From the NCBI GenBank assembly GCA_030065635.1, contig JASJDJ010000013.1, forward strand, positions 1 through 64,000: a stretch of 64,000 nt of DNA. Reading direction: 5' to 3'. This stretch comes from Xenococcaceae cyanobacterium MO_188.B32 (GTDB taxonomy: Bacteria > Cyanobacteriota > Cyanobacteriia > Cyanobacteriales > Xenococcaceae). Below the pieces are notes generated by a model that saw only the letters and a program-made list of their open reading frames with translations, had not been told where the DNA came from and made no database searches. The position numbers and the translations under genes were made by a program. Position 1 is the first letter of the stretch, and each line of letters opens with the position of its first letter. Positions 1-9,446 of the stretch are shown here, piece by piece.

Positions 1-603
1 AATTTGAGTGAAGTATTAGAATCTCTTACTGTAGAGATTGATGTAGAGTCTGGTTCTTCTGGAATTGATATTCCTCGCTCTACTATCGTTACTGGATTTC
101 CTCAAACTCAGGAAACAACAGAAATTATTGGCAGCAGGAATAATGATATTCTCTATGGAAGCGATCGAGATGAGCTTATCAAAGGCAAAGCTGGAAATGA
201 CATTCTCTATGGCAATGGTGGTAAAGATACTCTCGTTGGTGGGAAAGGCGATGACATAATTTACGGTGGCTTAGACAAAGATATTATTAGGGCAGGAGCA
301 GGAGATGACCTGATTTATGCTAATGGCGGTAGAGACTATATTAATAGTGGTACAGGCGAAGATATTATTTGGCTAGGTCAAGGTTCTGCTACTATTTTTC
401 TCAAATCAGGAAAAGGATTCGACACTATCAATAATTTTCAGTTGGGAGAAACCAAAATTAAGGTCAACCAAGTCGAAGATTTATGGTTTGCTGATAGCCA
501 ACAGGGAACGCTAATTTTGCGAGAAGACGATTTGCTGGGAAGTATTACTTCTGCATCAGCAGATGACATTAGGTCTAATCTTGATAATATTTTCTTCGCA
601 TAG
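1..603 (+). CDS. RTX-type calcium-binding repeat protein (5'-partial)
   Basis: The protein carries a run of hemolysin-type nonapeptide repeats of the GGxGxDxxx kind (for example GNDILYG, GKDTLVGG, GDDIIYGG, GDDLIYANGG) over about residues 45-120. A C-terminal beta-rich segment without repeats follows. Such repeats bind calcium as a parallel beta-roll outside the cell, and RTX proteins usually leave by type I secretion (family knowledge). The frame is open to the window edge. A TTG at position 4 could start translation, but no ribosome-binding site is visible because the sequence begins there, so the gene may be longer. No transporter gene is next to it. A HlyD-type adaptor lies about 53 kb away, and a link to it is only speculation. 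Confidence 0.85.
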   Translation, partial: NLSEVLESLTVEIDVESGSSGIDIPRSTIVTGFPQTQETTEIIGSRNNDILYGSDRDELIKGKAGNDILYGNGGKDTLVGGKGDDIIYGGLDKDIIRAGAGDDLIYANGGRDYINSGTGEDIIWLGQGSATIFLKSGKGFDTINNFQLGETKIKVNQVEDLWFADSQQGTLILREDDLLGSITSASADDIRSNLDNIFFA

Positions 604-868
604 CAACGGTTTAATTTGGTGGGGAGAACAAAAGTTCGCCCCTACAACTATAGCAATCGAAGCAAAGGTTAGGACAGAATAAATTTATATCAAAACAGTA
701 AAATAAGGTAAAAATATTAAAATGATTAGATAAAAATTATAGGAAATTTTATTATTAATCTAAACTCCGACCTTAAATAACTTGATAGCAGAACATTAGT
801 TCTGCTCAGACTTTTTCAGCTAACCCTAATTAGTTAGAGATTACTCCACGCTCAGTAGTTAACCCAAT
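604..868. other. AT-rich intergenic region between convergent genes
   Basis: This is about 265 bases between the RTX gene and the 3' end of ycf54. I see no coding frame, tRNA-like fold or clear terminator hairpin in it. Confidence 0.5.
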
Positions 869-1198
869 TTAAGCAACCTGTTCCAAAGAAGCCAAAGGTT
901 CGGGGATAGATTCTGAAGGAGCTTGAAATTCTCCTGTTAATACATACTCCAACCTCAGCTTGAGCCAAGTAATAAATTGAGAGTTAGTAGAAATAACGGC
1001 TACTGATGGTTGAGGGCATTTAGCCTTAATTTCAGCCAATTCTGGTGCTTCTAAAAAAGCGGGTTGTTTGACTAACCAAAAATCAATTTCTTTCTTTTGT
1101 TCTTGATAATTACGCACTCTTTCTTGGAGTACTTCATCAAAAGGTTCTTCTTCGAGTAAAAATTTTTGACTGGCTAAAACGTAATAGTATGTTTGCAT
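869..1198 (-). CDS. ycf54: Ycf54-like protein, Mg-protoporphyrin ester cyclase accessory factor
   Basis: The 109-residue product begins MQTYYYVLASQKFLLEEEPF and contains the conserved EIDFWLVKQPAFLEAPE and FITWLKLRLEYVLTGEF segments of the Ycf54 (DUF2488) family of cyanobacteria and plastids. Ycf54 supports the oxidative (aerobic) Mg-protoporphyrin IX monomethyl ester cyclase, which forms the fifth ring of chlorophyll. The length matches the family. A heptamer repeat array sits just upstream of the start, so the promoter lies within or beyond it. No other chlorophyll gene is adjacent. Confidence 0.93.
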   Translation of the reverse strand: MQTYYYVLASQKFLLEEEPFDEVLQERVRNYQEQKKEIDFWLVKQPAFLEAPELAEIKAKCPQPSVAVISTNSQFITWLKLRLEYVLTGEFQAPSESIPEPLASLEQVA

Positions 1199-1206
1199 TT
1201 TTTAAA

Positions 1207-1241
1207 TTAGTTGTTAGTTGTTAGTTGTTAGTTGTTAGTTG
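1207..1241. repeat. Heptamer tandem repeat (TTAGTTG)5
   Basis: Five perfect head-to-tail copies of TTAGTTG lie directly upstream of the ycf54 start codon. They resemble the short tandemly repeated repetitive (STRR) heptamers known from cyanobacteria. Confidence 0.9.
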
Positions 1242-1285
1242 TTAATAGACTTCTTGCAAAAATAAACGATCGAGCGGAATTAATC

Positions 1286-1317
1286 CCTTTTACCTTTTAC
1301 CTTTTACCTTTTACCTT
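1286..1317. repeat. Heptamer tandem repeat (CCTTTTA)4
   Basis: Four perfect copies of CCTTTTA plus a partial fifth lie between pdxJ and ycf54. This is a second STRR-like array of different sequence, 45 bases from the TTAGTTG array. Confidence 0.88.
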
Positions 1318-1358
1318 GACTTAACCAAAGTTTATAAGACTTATGCAAGAGGTCTAAT

Positions 1359-2081
1359 TTAAACTTCTCCTTTCATAGCAAGTTTCATTTCTCTTACTGC
1401 TCTTTTCATTCCCACTAATACAGCTCGACTGATTATAGTATGACCAATATTTAATTCTTCCATACCAGGGATACAAGCAACAGGGTAGACGTTCCAATAG
1501 GTTAAACCATGACCTGCATTAACTCTTAGACCTGTAGCGATCGCTTGTTCTGCACCTTTGGTTAAAATAGTTAACTCTTGCTGTTTACTAGCTTCATCTT
1601 TTGCCTCTGCATATTTACCTGTATGCAATTCAATAAATTTAGCTTCTGTTTTGGCAGCAGCCTCAATTTGTGTTTCCTCAGCATCAATAAACCAGCTTAC
1701 AGGAATACCAGCCCCTTGTAATTGCTTGACTACTTCTGAAAAGCGATCGAAATTAGAGACAATATCAATTCCGCCTTCGGTAGTTACTTCTTCTCGTTTT
1801 TCTGGGACGAGGGTAACGTAATCTGGTTTTATTTCCAGAGCGATATTTACCATTTCTTCTGTTGGTGCCATTTCCAAGTTAAGATGAGTTCTTACGGTTT
1901 GGCGTAATAAGCGCACATCCCTATCTTGAATATGACGACGATCTTCCCTTAGATGGACGGTAATACCATCTGCACCAGCCAACTCTGCTAATACTGCTGC
2001 TGCTACAGGATCGGGTTCTACTGTCCGCCTTGCTTGGCGAATAGTCGCTACATGATCTATGTTTACTCCCAGGGTTAACAA
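1359..2081 (-). CDS. pdxJ: Pyridoxine 5'-phosphate synthase
   Basis: The 240-residue TIM-barrel protein condenses 1-deoxy-D-xylulose 5-phosphate with 3-amino-2-oxopropyl phosphate to give pyridoxine 5'-phosphate (vitamin B6). The start [19 protein letters not shown] is the family signature and holds substrate-binding Asn and His residues. The motifs [12 protein letters not shown], the central ELHTGKYA, and [13 protein letters not shown] near the C-terminus are all present. Length and start agree with the family. It is transcribed away from the truncated phosphoesterase and looks like a single-gene unit. Confidence 0.97.
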   Translation of the reverse strand: MLTLGVNIDHVATIRQARRTVEPDPVAAAVLAELAGADGITVHLREDRRHIQDRDVRLLRQTVRTHLNLEMAPTEEMVNIALEIKPDYVTLVPEKREEVTTEGGIDIVSNFDRFSEVVKQLQGAGIPVSWFIDAEETQIEAAAKTEAKFIELHTGKYAEAKDEASKQQELTILTKGAEQAIATGLRVNAGHGLTYWNVYPVACIPGMEELNIGHTIISRAVLVGMKRAVREMKLAMKGEV

Positions 2082-2190
2082 CTTTACCTCGTCTTCTTTG
2101 AGTTAAGTTTTAGTCTTTTATAGTATCATTGCCAAGAACGAGTTACTAATTTTGCTCTGTATAAATTTTATCTGCGATCGATGAATAGGA

Positions 2191-2868
2191 TTGGTAGATG
2201 AGGCACAATTGCTATGGTTAGAGGAAACTCTAGAGAAAGTACGAGATAAATTAGTGCTGGTAATGATTCATCACAACCTCATCGAACATTTACCAGCACA
2301 ATCAAAGCATCCGTTGGGTAGGCGTTATATGTTGGCTAACTATCCTCAATTATTGGCTATTTTAAGAAAATATGGCGTAAAATTAATTTTTACAGGTCAT
2401 CTCCACGTTCAGGATGTTGCTGAATTGGAAGGGATGTATGAAATTTGCACTGGTTCCTTAGTCAGCTATCCCCATCCCTATCGAGTAATAGATGTTAAGA
2501 CAGACGAGCGCGGAAATAAAGAAGTAAAAATAGAATCCTACCAAATAAAGACTATTCCTGGTTGGTCAAATTTAGCTCATACTTCGCGGGAATGGTTGGG
2601 CGATCGCTCTTATCCGTTTATGTTCAAGTTATTAACTTCTCCTCCCTTAAATTTATCTGAGACAGAAGCAGCTAAATACGCTCCTCAACTGCGTTATTTT
2701 TGGGCTGATATTGCTAGAGGAGATACCATATTTGAGTTTCCCGAATTTCCACCCCAGTTAAAAAATTATTTTCAGCAGTTTGGAGCGATCGCACCTAATG
2801 GCAAACCTAATTTAATTGATAATCAGGCTAATATTATTCTCCGATCGCTCATTTTGAGCATTATTTAA
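2191..2868 (+). pseudogene. Metallophosphoesterase, N-terminally truncated
   Basis: The frame encodes the C-terminal part of a calcineurin-like phosphoesterase. It has the late metal-binding motifs (VMIHHN, then KLIFTGHLH) and a family C-terminal extension. The early motifs (DxH, GDxxD, GNHD) that complete the two-metal site are absent. An in-frame TGA lies three codons before the TTG at 2191, and the 110 bases up to pdxJ cannot hold the missing half. I therefore read it as a remnant rather than a working enzyme. The remaining 225 codons have no stop, so the loss may be recent. Confidence 0.75.
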
Positions 2869-2884
2869 CTGTTGTCTCTGAGTA

Positions 2885-3058
2885 TCAACGCCAATTTCCG
2901 ACCAGTACGTAGGGAGACCAATAGTAAGGAGCTTGATAGTTAGGGTCGTTTAAAAGAGACTGTTGGGCGCGATGGAGAGCGATCGCTTTACTCGTTCCAG
3001 GAATACTCAATTCCCGATCTCATCGTTCCATTAATTTAATAGTAGATCGATCGCCGAT
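2885..3058 (-). pseudogene. CHAT-domain protease remnant (C-terminal end)
   Basis: On the minus strand a short frame reads GTSKAIALHRAQQSLL, then YQAPYYWSPYVLVGNWR and a stop. This is the typical C-terminal end of cyanobacterial CHAT-domain (caspase-like, often TPR-linked) proteins. Upstream in the same frame, after one TGA, is DRSTIKLMER, which resembles the preceding CHAT segment with an internal deletion. The rest of the gene is gone. Function is lost; the identification rests on motif recognition by eye. Confidence 0.7.
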
Positions 3059-3150
3059 GACATAGATTTTCCCCGAAAAAATAAAGATTCTAGCTTATCC
3101 CGAACTGAGGTTAATTAATTGTAGTAACTGTAGAGCTACTGAATCCGAGT

Positions 3151-3999
3151 TCATACTACACTACTAACCCGCAAAAACTCCTTAACAGCCCTCAAATAAC
3201 TCTCCCTATCTTCCAACATGGGGAAATGTCCAGTTTGGGGTATTTCTACATACTCAATTATCTCATTCAAAGCTGCTGCTTGTCTGCCCATCTCCGCAGG
3301 AATGATGATATCCTTCTCTCCAGAAATCATCAGTGTAGGGACTTCTAGCTTAGCAAATTCACCAGGCATTATTTCCACCGCTTTCTTACTCACCGAAGTA
3401 TAAATCGTTCCTAAAGCAGCTTCATAATCTGCCAGTAAATAGTCTTCTAAAAATGCCCGACGTTCTTCAGCAGGAATAGGAAGATTGAGAAACCGTGCCA
3501 TAAACATCCTATCTGCCAAAGGAATTCGCAAAAACCAATTGTAGCGCAACTTAACTACATAACCACCAAACTTGTGAAAAGCCTTAAAAGCTTTTTCATC
3601 ATACTCAAAAACACCATTACAAACCAAAATACCCTGCTTGACTCTCTCTTTGTAACGATTGAGAAATAAAGCTGCTACTGATGCTCCCATCGAATGAGCT
3701 TGAATATACACTTCATTCAAACCCAAACTATCTAATAAAATAGCTAAATCTTCTGCGTATTCTTCTAACTCATAACTTAAATTGGTAAAACTTGTGGGTA
3801 AGAGAGAACGCCCAAAACCACGCAAATCGTACAGTAGACAATCAAACTCATCTGCTAAGGCATCGGCAATAGTACGCCAATACCGACATGAACCTCCCCA
3901 ACCGTGAACGAACACCATCACAGGTTTAGAGTTAGAATTTTTTGACTGGCGAATCCACTCGTAATAATGTTCTACACCACGGATATTAATTGAAGGCAT
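3151..3999 (-). CDS. Alpha/beta-fold hydrolase
   Basis: This 282-residue protein has a complete alpha/beta-hydrolase catalytic set. The HGWGG oxyanion motif is at residues 32-36, the nucleophile elbow AHSMGAS has Ser103, the acid is likely Asp230 in SGEKD, and His258 lies in TGHFP. Substrate cannot be inferred; the family covers esterases, haloalkane dehalogenases, epoxide hydrolases and others. There is no signal peptide, so it is probably cytoplasmic. It is separated from clpX by about 150 bases of AT-rich DNA and may have its own promoter. Confidence 0.88.
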   Translation of the reverse strand: MPSINIRGVEHYYEWIRQSKNSNSKPVMVFVHGWGGSCRYWRTIADALADEFDCLLYDLRGFGRSLLPTSFTNLSYELEEYAEDLAILLDSLGLNEVYIQAHSMGASVAALFLNRYKERVKQGILVCNGVFEYDEKAFKAFHKFGGYVVKLRYNWFLRIPLADRMFMARFLNLPIPAEERRAFLEDYLLADYEAALGTIYTSVSKKAVEIMPGEFAKLEVPTLMISGEKDIIIPAEMGRQAAALNEIIEYVEIPQTGHFPMLEDRESYLRAVKEFLRVSSVV

Positions 4000-4145
4000 T
4001 ACAGTTATCTGGTATCAACTACTTATTATTTACTCTAATACTCGATCGCGCTCGGTACCGAGCAAGTTAACAATTAATTGATAATTCTAGATTGATAACT
4101 GATAATTACTTAACAAAGCTAAAAGCTGATAGCTGATAGCTAAAT

Positions 4146-5486
4146 TTAAGCTGATTCTGGTTTTCTAATTGAAGTAGGATGAACTAACAACTCTGCTGTA
4201 GAACGTTGTTCTACCATTTCTTTAGTGATAGAACAAATATGTACATCTTGACGAGAAGGCAGTTCGTACATAACTTCTAGCATTAATTCTTCCACGATAC
4301 CCCGTAAAGCCCTTGCCCCTGTTTTCCGTCGATAAGCTTCTTGTGCGATCGCTCTTACTGCTTCTTCGGTAAATTCTAGCTCGATATTGTCCATCCGCAG
4401 TAGCTTCTGATACTGCTTCACTAAAGCATTGCGTGGTTTAGTTAAGATTGCCATCAAAGTTTCTTCGTTCAGAGGTTCTAAGGCTGCCATGACAGGAATA
4501 CGACCGACGAATTCGGGAATCATACCGAACTTGACCATATCATCTGGTTGTAAGTGTCGCAGAATATCGGCAGTACGTTTTTCTTTAGAGGGAACGTCTC
4601 CAGTTTGGACAAAGCCCATAGATTTTTTACCCAGACGGCGTTCGACTACTTTATCTAAGCCAACAAAAGCACCACCGCAAATAAACAAAATATTACTAGT
4701 ATCAATTTGAATACAATCTTGATACGGGTGTTTTCTTCCTCCTTGAGGCGGTACATTAGCGACAGTACCTTCTAACATTTTTAATAGTGCTTGTTGCACT
4801 CCTTCTCCCGAAACATCACGGGTAATCGAGGGATTTTCGCTTTTGCGAGCAATTTTATCAATTTCGTCAATGTAGATAATTCCTCTTTGAGCCTCGTCTA
4901 CATCTAAATCTGCTACTTGTAATAAGCGTAAGAGAATATTTTCTACATCTTCTCCTACATAGCCTGCTTCAGTGAGGGTAGTAGCGTCAGCCACAGCAAA
5001 AGGAACTTCTAAAATTCTAGCTAAAGTTTGCGCCAAAAGAGTTTTACCACAACCAGTTGGTCCAATTAGCAGTACATTAGACTTCTGTAGTTCTACGGTA
5101 TCGTCTATTCCCTCAGAACTTTTCTTGCCATCGGTCAAGCTTAATCGCTTGTAATGATTATATACCGCTACAGAGAGGACTTTTTTAGCTTCTTCTTGAC
5201 CAATAACGTGTTCGTCTAAATAGCGTTTTAATTCTCTTGGCTTGGGAATGGCTTGAAAAGATATTTTTTCGGAACGATTGCGTTTTTTGACTGGTTTTGC
5301 TTCTGGACGAGCCGTAGATGCGGATACAGATGTTCCCTCTTCCATCAACTCCTCATCTAAAATCTCGTTACATAGCTCAACACATTCATCACAAATATAA
5401 ACTCCTGGACCGGCAATTAATTTGCGTACTTGCTCCTGGGATTTACCACAAAACGAACATTTTAGATGGGAGTCGTATTTAGACAT
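4146..5486 (-). CDS. clpX: ATP-dependent Clp protease ATP-binding subunit ClpX
   Basis: ClpX is the AAA+ unfoldase that feeds substrates such as ssrA-tagged proteins into ClpP. The N-terminal zinc-binding domain shows CSFCGKSQ and CDECVELC. The AAA+ core has Walker A GPTGCGKT and Walker [11 protein letters not shown], with GYVGEDVE and RxGA (TGARALR) sensor motifs. Its 446 residues match the family. It follows clpP by 13 bases, so the two are surely co-transcribed. The tig-clpP-clpX order is a common bacterial arrangement. Confidence 0.98.
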   Translation of the reverse strand: MSKYDSHLKCSFCGKSQEQVRKLIAGPGVYICDECVELCNEILDEELMEEGTSVSASTARPEAKPVKKRNRSEKISFQAIPKPRELKRYLDEHVIGQEEAKKVLSVAVYNHYKRLSLTDGKKSSEGIDDTVELQKSNVLLIGPTGCGKTLLAQTLARILEVPFAVADATTLTEAGYVGEDVENILLRLLQVADLDVDEAQRGIIYIDEIDKIARKSENPSITRDVSGEGVQQALLKMLEGTVANVPPQGGRKHPYQDCIQIDTSNILFICGGAFVGLDKVVERRLGKKSMGFVQTGDVPSKEKRTADILRHLQPDDMVKFGMIPEFVGRIPVMAALEPLNEETLMAILTKPRNALVKQYQKLLRMDNIELEFTEEAVRAIAQEAYRRKTGARALRGIVEELMLEVMYELPSRQDVHICSITKEMVEQRSTAELLVHPTSIRKPESA

Positions 5487-5499
5487 GAGTGCCTCTTAC

Positions 5500-6183
5500 T
5501 TAGAGTGATGTTACGGGAATTTGGGGGTCTGATAATTCTGGTCTAATAATTACTCGATCGATTAAACCGTATTCTTTAGCTTCTTCAGAAGACATATAAA
5601 AGTCTCTTTCTGTATCGCCAGCAATTTTATCAACAGGTTGACTTGTGTGTTCTGCAATTAATTCATTCAATTTCTTTTTAATATAGAGGATTTCTTTAGC
5701 TTGAATTTCGATGTCTACTGCTTGTCCTTGTGCTCCTCCTAGAGGTTGATGAATCATAATTCTCGAACTAGGTAAAGCCATCCGCTTGCCTTTAGTTCCC
5801 CCGGAAAGCAAAAATGCGCCCATACTAGCAGCTATACCATAACAAATAGTAACTAGATCGGGCTGAATTTGCTGCATGGTATCGTAAATTGCCATTCCTG
5901 CATAAACTGAACCACCTGGAGAATTGATATAAATTTGAATATCTTTTTCTGGGTCTTCTGCTTCTAAATAGAGTAACTGAGCAACAATCGAATCTGCTAC
6001 TTTGTCATCGATTGCAGTACCCAAAAAAACGATTCTTTCTCGTAGCAGTCGCGAATAGATATCGAAAGCTCTCTCACCGACGCCAGATTGCTCTACTACC
6101 ATCGGTACTACGTTGCTAAGAGAATATACTTCTGGAGTATTTTTGTTACTTAACTGATTATAATGCGATCGCGATTCCAGCAT
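5500..6183 (-). CDS. clpP: ATP-dependent Clp protease proteolytic subunit
   Basis: This serine peptidase forms the barrel that degrades substrates unfolded by ClpX or ClpC. The nucleophile Ser is in [11 protein letters not shown], the catalytic His in MIHQPLGG, and the Asp follows further on ([11 protein letters not shown]). The N-terminal extension of about 25 residues before [10 protein letters not shown] is modest. Cyanobacteria have several ClpP paralogues; pairing with clpX suggests this one partners ClpX, which is an inference from context. Confidence 0.97.
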   Translation of the reverse strand: MLESRSHYNQLSNKNTPEVYSLSNVVPMVVEQSGVGERAFDIYSRLLRERIVFLGTAIDDKVADSIVAQLLYLEAEDPEKDIQIYINSPGGSVYAGMAIYDTMQQIQPDLVTICYGIAASMGAFLLSGGTKGKRMALPSSRIMIHQPLGGAQGQAVDIEIQAKEILYIKKKLNELIAEHTSQPVDKIAGDTERDFYMSSEEAKEYGLIDRVIIRPELSDPQIPVTSL

Positions 6184-6312
6184 ATAGTTTTGCTAACAGT
6201 ATCTTAATTAACTAACTTTTCAGGTGATTATCCTTTACTTTTTTTAAGCTTAGGCTTTCCTTCTGTTGACTATTATGCCTTAACTCTTCAACTAGATGCA
6301 GCGATAAGGTTA

Positions 6313-6341
6313 GTAATTAGTAAACAAGATTTACTAATTAC
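6313..6341. terminator. Perfect 12-bp hairpin between tig and clpP
   Basis: GTAATTAGTAAA and its exact reverse complement are separated by a 5-base loop. The hairpin sits in the gap between the tig stop and the clpP start. No T-run follows it on the minus strand, so it could be an RNA-processing or attenuation signal rather than an intrinsic terminator. Confidence 0.5.
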
Positions 6342-6442
6342 CGTAAAACTTTGGCTAAGTCCAAAAAGTAAAAGGGAGAAGAGAATTTGGCAGAGAGTTA
6401 ATCCTCCTTTGCTCGTAAGCTCAACTCCGAACTAGACTCTCT

Positions 6443-7831
6443 CTATTCTATCTCGTCACTAGAACTAGATTCGCCACTTTCTTCCGTGGAACTATCATCT
6501 GATGAAGATTCTGTTAATTTCCCTTGGGGAACCAATTCTACTTCTGCTTTCTCTCTAAGCCAATCAAAAGTTTTTTCTTGGTTTAAATCCTTCGTAACTA
6601 TTTCTTTCAACTTTTCTTGGTCTACTTCTTGACCAGATAATTGCTCTTGAACCTCTTTCATTTTTTCAGCAATTTCTGCTTCGCTTGCCTGAAGAGATTC
6701 TTGTTTAGCAATTTCTGCAATAATTAAAGATTTTTTCAGGTTTGCTAGAGCTTCTGGTCGAGAATTTTCTCGCATTTTTGGCACTGTCTCAGCATTAAAG
6801 AGTCTTTTGACATCTATGCCCATTTGCTGCATTTGCATAAATGTCTGAGTCAGTAGTTGTGTGACCTCTTCCTGAATTAAAGTTTCTGGTACATCAACAG
6901 TACTTTGTTCTACCAATAAGGCAATAATTGCCTCATTAATATTATTTTTTGTTTCTGTTGCTGCTTTTTTTTGAAATTGTTCTTCCAGAGACTGCCGTAA
7001 CTCTGCCATAGTTTCAAATTCACTATTTTCCGCAGCAAAATCATCATCCAAATCTGGCAAGTCTTTGGCTTTCAATTCTTGGAGGGTGATACTAAAAACT
7101 GCTGGTTTGCCAGCTAACTCCTCTTTAGCATAGTCTTCGGGGAAAGTAACAGAGACTTCTTTTGTCTCTTCTGGCTTCATCCCTACTACGCCTTCCACCA
7201 TCCCTGGAATTAACTTACCTTCAGCTATTTCTACCTGAAAATTAGTAGCACTACCACCTTCAATTTCTTGTCCCTCTTCCCCTTCTGAGGTTAGTTTACC
7301 GACAAAGTCAATAATTGCCACATCTCCCATTTCCGCAGGACGGTCTTCTACAGGAACCAAGTCAGCTTGCCCTACACGCTTTTCTTCCAGAAAGTCATCT
7401 ACTTGCTGAGGGTCATAAACAGACTCTTCTGCTTTAACCTTAAGATTATGGTAGTCTCCTAATTCTACTGAGGGAGGTACATCTACTGCTGCTGAAAATG
7501 TCAGAGTTTCCCCTGGTTTATACTGCTGAACTAATTCATCGAAATTAGAACGAAGTTGATAATTACCTAAAGAATCGATCGATTCTTGAGCAATAGCGTC
7601 TTTTAAGCTGGTTTGAATTATTTCCTCTAAAGCTGCTGCCTTAATCCTTTGGCTACCTAGACGTTGCAGCAATACCTGTCTTGGCACTTTACCTTTACGA
7701 AACCCAGGAATATTACTCGAACGGGCTAGGTTTTGTACTACTTTCTCGTAAGTTTTTTGGGAAGTTTCACTAGAAATTTCTATTTCTAAGCCGATTTGAC
7801 TATCAGGAAGTTTTTCCTGGGTAACTTTCAT
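6443..7831 (-). CDS. tig: Trigger factor
   Basis: Trigger factor is the ribosome-associated chaperone that meets nascent chains at the tunnel exit. The ribosome-binding loop signature GFRKGKVP is at about residues 43-50. It is followed by an FKBP-like PPIase domain (about 155-245) and a helical C-terminal substrate-binding domain. The extreme C-terminus is a Ser/Glu/Asp-rich tail. The 462-residue length is normal. It lies upstream of clpP-clpX in the same orientation, linking nascent-chain folding with proteolysis. Confidence 0.97.
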   Translation of the reverse strand: MKVTQEKLPDSQIGLEIEISSETSQKTYEKVVQNLARSSNIPGFRKGKVPRQVLLQRLGSQRIKAAALEEIIQTSLKDAIAQESIDSLGNYQLRSNFDELVQQYKPGETLTFSAAVDVPPSVELGDYHNLKVKAEESVYDPQQVDDFLEEKRVGQADLVPVEDRPAEMGDVAIIDFVGKLTSEGEEGQEIEGGSATNFQVEIAEGKLIPGMVEGVVGMKPEETKEVSVTFPEDYAKEELAGKPAVFSITLQELKAKDLPDLDDDFAAENSEFETMAELRQSLEEQFQKKAATETKNNINEAIIALLVEQSTVDVPETLIQEEVTQLLTQTFMQMQQMGIDVKRLFNAETVPKMRENSRPEALANLKKSLIIAEIAKQESLQASEAEIAEKMKEVQEQLSGQEVDQEKLKEIVTKDLNQEKTFDWLREKAEVELVPQGKLTESSSDDSSTEESGESSSSDEIE

Positions 7832-8326
7832 CTTATAGTTCTATTTTTTGACTACTTGGTTTAATTTACTTGATGTCTTGAATTGATGTGAGAAGAAATT
7901 AGGTTCAAAATATTATCTGAATACTTCTCACGCTATGTTATCTTAAACAATCAGCCACCGGATAAGCGATTGTCTTTAACAATTTGAGGCAATTAACTCA
8001 TAAAATTAGATAATAATATAGTGGCAGACTCTGAATTAGTAAGTTTTTTTTAATTTTCTCTTGACATTATTTTAGCTAAGACTATGGACAGCTAACACTA
8101 AACAAACTTTAAACTGATGAGAGTGTAACTGCCAAAAGACTATCTGCCTACTGTAAATTAAAAATAATGTGTATCTGTACAAACCATCTGCTAGGATTAA
8201 CAAATATTAATTTATTACTTATCAGTTACTTTTAGCTCAAATCTGCATTATCATTTGCCAGATATAAAAAAATATAAACTAAAACATTTGAACTAAATTT
8301 TTGTAAAGGATGGGAGGTTAAAATCT
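7832..8326. other. Divergent promoter region between tig and asd
   Basis: About 495 AT-rich bases separate the divergent tig and asd genes. No frame longer than a few dozen codons or RNA gene is evident. It must hold promoters for both directions. Confidence 0.6.
8061..8088 (+). promoter_or_regulatory. Candidate sigma-70-type promoter for asd
   Basis: TTGACA is followed after 16 bases by TATGGA, a fair -35/-10 pair on the plus strand. It would give asd a leader of about 230 bases. This is pattern matching only. Confidence 0.35.
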
Positions 8327-9373
8327 TTGTCAGCTAAAATAAACGTCGCAATTTTGGGAGCAACAGGGGCTGTAGGACAAGAACTACTAAAGTTATTAAA
8401 GGAACGAAACTTTCCAGTCGGTAGGCTTAAACTTCTAGCTTCTCCTCGTTCTGCCGGTAGCAAAATAAACTTTGGTGGGGAAGAATTAGTAGTAGAAGCA
8501 GTAAACGAGCAGTCTTTTACTAATATAGATATAGTTTTAGCTTCTGCGGGGGGTTCTACTTCTAAAGCTTGGGCAGCAAAAGCTGTAGAAGCAGGAGCGG
8601 TAGTTATCGATAACTCTAGTGCTTTTCGGATGAATCCAGATGTGCCCCTAATAGTCCCCGAAATCAATCCAGAAGCAGCAGCTAAACACCAAGGAATTAT
8701 TGCTAACCCTAACTGTACTACCATTTTGATGGGAATGGCGATTTATCCCCTCCATCAAATAAAACCGCTCGAACGGATAGTAGTATCTACCTATCAATCT
8801 GCTTCTGGGGCAGGAGCGAGGGCAATGGAGGAAGTAAAAACTCAAGCTCGAGCTATTTTAGATGGGCAAACTCCACCAGCCGAAATATTTCCCTATCCTC
8901 TAGCATTTAATCTCTTTCCTCATAATTCTCCCCTCAACCCTGAAGGATATTGCGAGGAGGAAATGAAAATGATTAACGAAACTCGTAAGATATTCAATGC
9001 CCCAGAGTTAAGAATTAGTGCAACTTGCGTGCGAGTACCAGTATTGCGGGCCCATTCTGAAGCAGTTAATTTAGAATTTGAACAACCATTTACTGTCGAG
9101 CAAGCTAGAAAAATTTTGGCTGGTGCCAAGGGAGTAAAATTAGTAGAAGATTGGCAAGCCAATTATTTCCCCATGCCCATAGACGCTACTAGTAAAGATG
9201 AAGTATTAGTAGGTCGCATTCGCCAAGACCTTTCTCATCCTTGTGGCTTAGAATTATGGCTATGTGGCGATCAAATTCGCAAAGGAGCAGCTTTAAATGC
9301 GGTGCAAATTGCCGAATTGTTGCTGCAAAAGAACTTAATAAAACCCGCAGCTTCACCAGTAGCGGCTGTTTAA
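8327..9373 (+). CDS. asd: Aspartate-semialdehyde dehydrogenase
   Basis: The enzyme reduces aspartyl phosphate with NADPH to aspartate semialdehyde, the branch point to lysine/diaminopimelate, threonine and methionine. The NADP-binding GATGAVGQ is at residues 11-18, the nucleophile Cys130 is in NPNCTT, and the phosphate/NADP motif SAGGSTS is present. The TTG start is favoured because GGGAGG lies about 10 bases upstream and the next residues match the family start. The 348-residue length is typical. It is followed by dapA in the same pathway. Confidence 0.97.
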   Translation: MSAKINVAILGATGAVGQELLKLLKERNFPVGRLKLLASPRSAGSKINFGGEELVVEAVNEQSFTNIDIVLASAGGSTSKAWAAKAVEAGAVVIDNSSAFRMNPDVPLIVPEINPEAAAKHQGIIANPNCTTILMGMAIYPLHQIKPLERIVVSTYQSASGAGARAMEEVKTQARAILDGQTPPAEIFPYPLAFNLFPHNSPLNPEGYCEEEMKMINETRKIFNAPELRISATCVRVPVLRAHSEAVNLEFEQPFTVEQARKILAGAKGVKLVEDWQANYFPMPIDATSKDEVLVGRIRQDLSHPCGLELWLCGDQIRKGAALNAVQIAELLLQKNLIKPAASPVAAV

Positions 9374-9412
9374 TAGTAGGAAATAGATGGATATTAAAAC
9401 TTCCCATATTGG

Positions 9413-9446
9413 TAACTAATAACTAATAACTAATAACTAACAACTA
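9413..9446. repeat. Heptamer tandem repeat (TAACTAA) abutting the dapA start
   Basis: Four perfect TAACTAA copies and one variant (CAACTAA, whose last base is the first base of the ATG) run right up to the dapA start codon. They replace any recognisable ribosome-binding site. Confidence 0.88.

Noticed and set aside
8293-9407. Minus-strand frames opposite asd
   Set aside because: They overlap the well-supported asd gene and show no conserved motifs.
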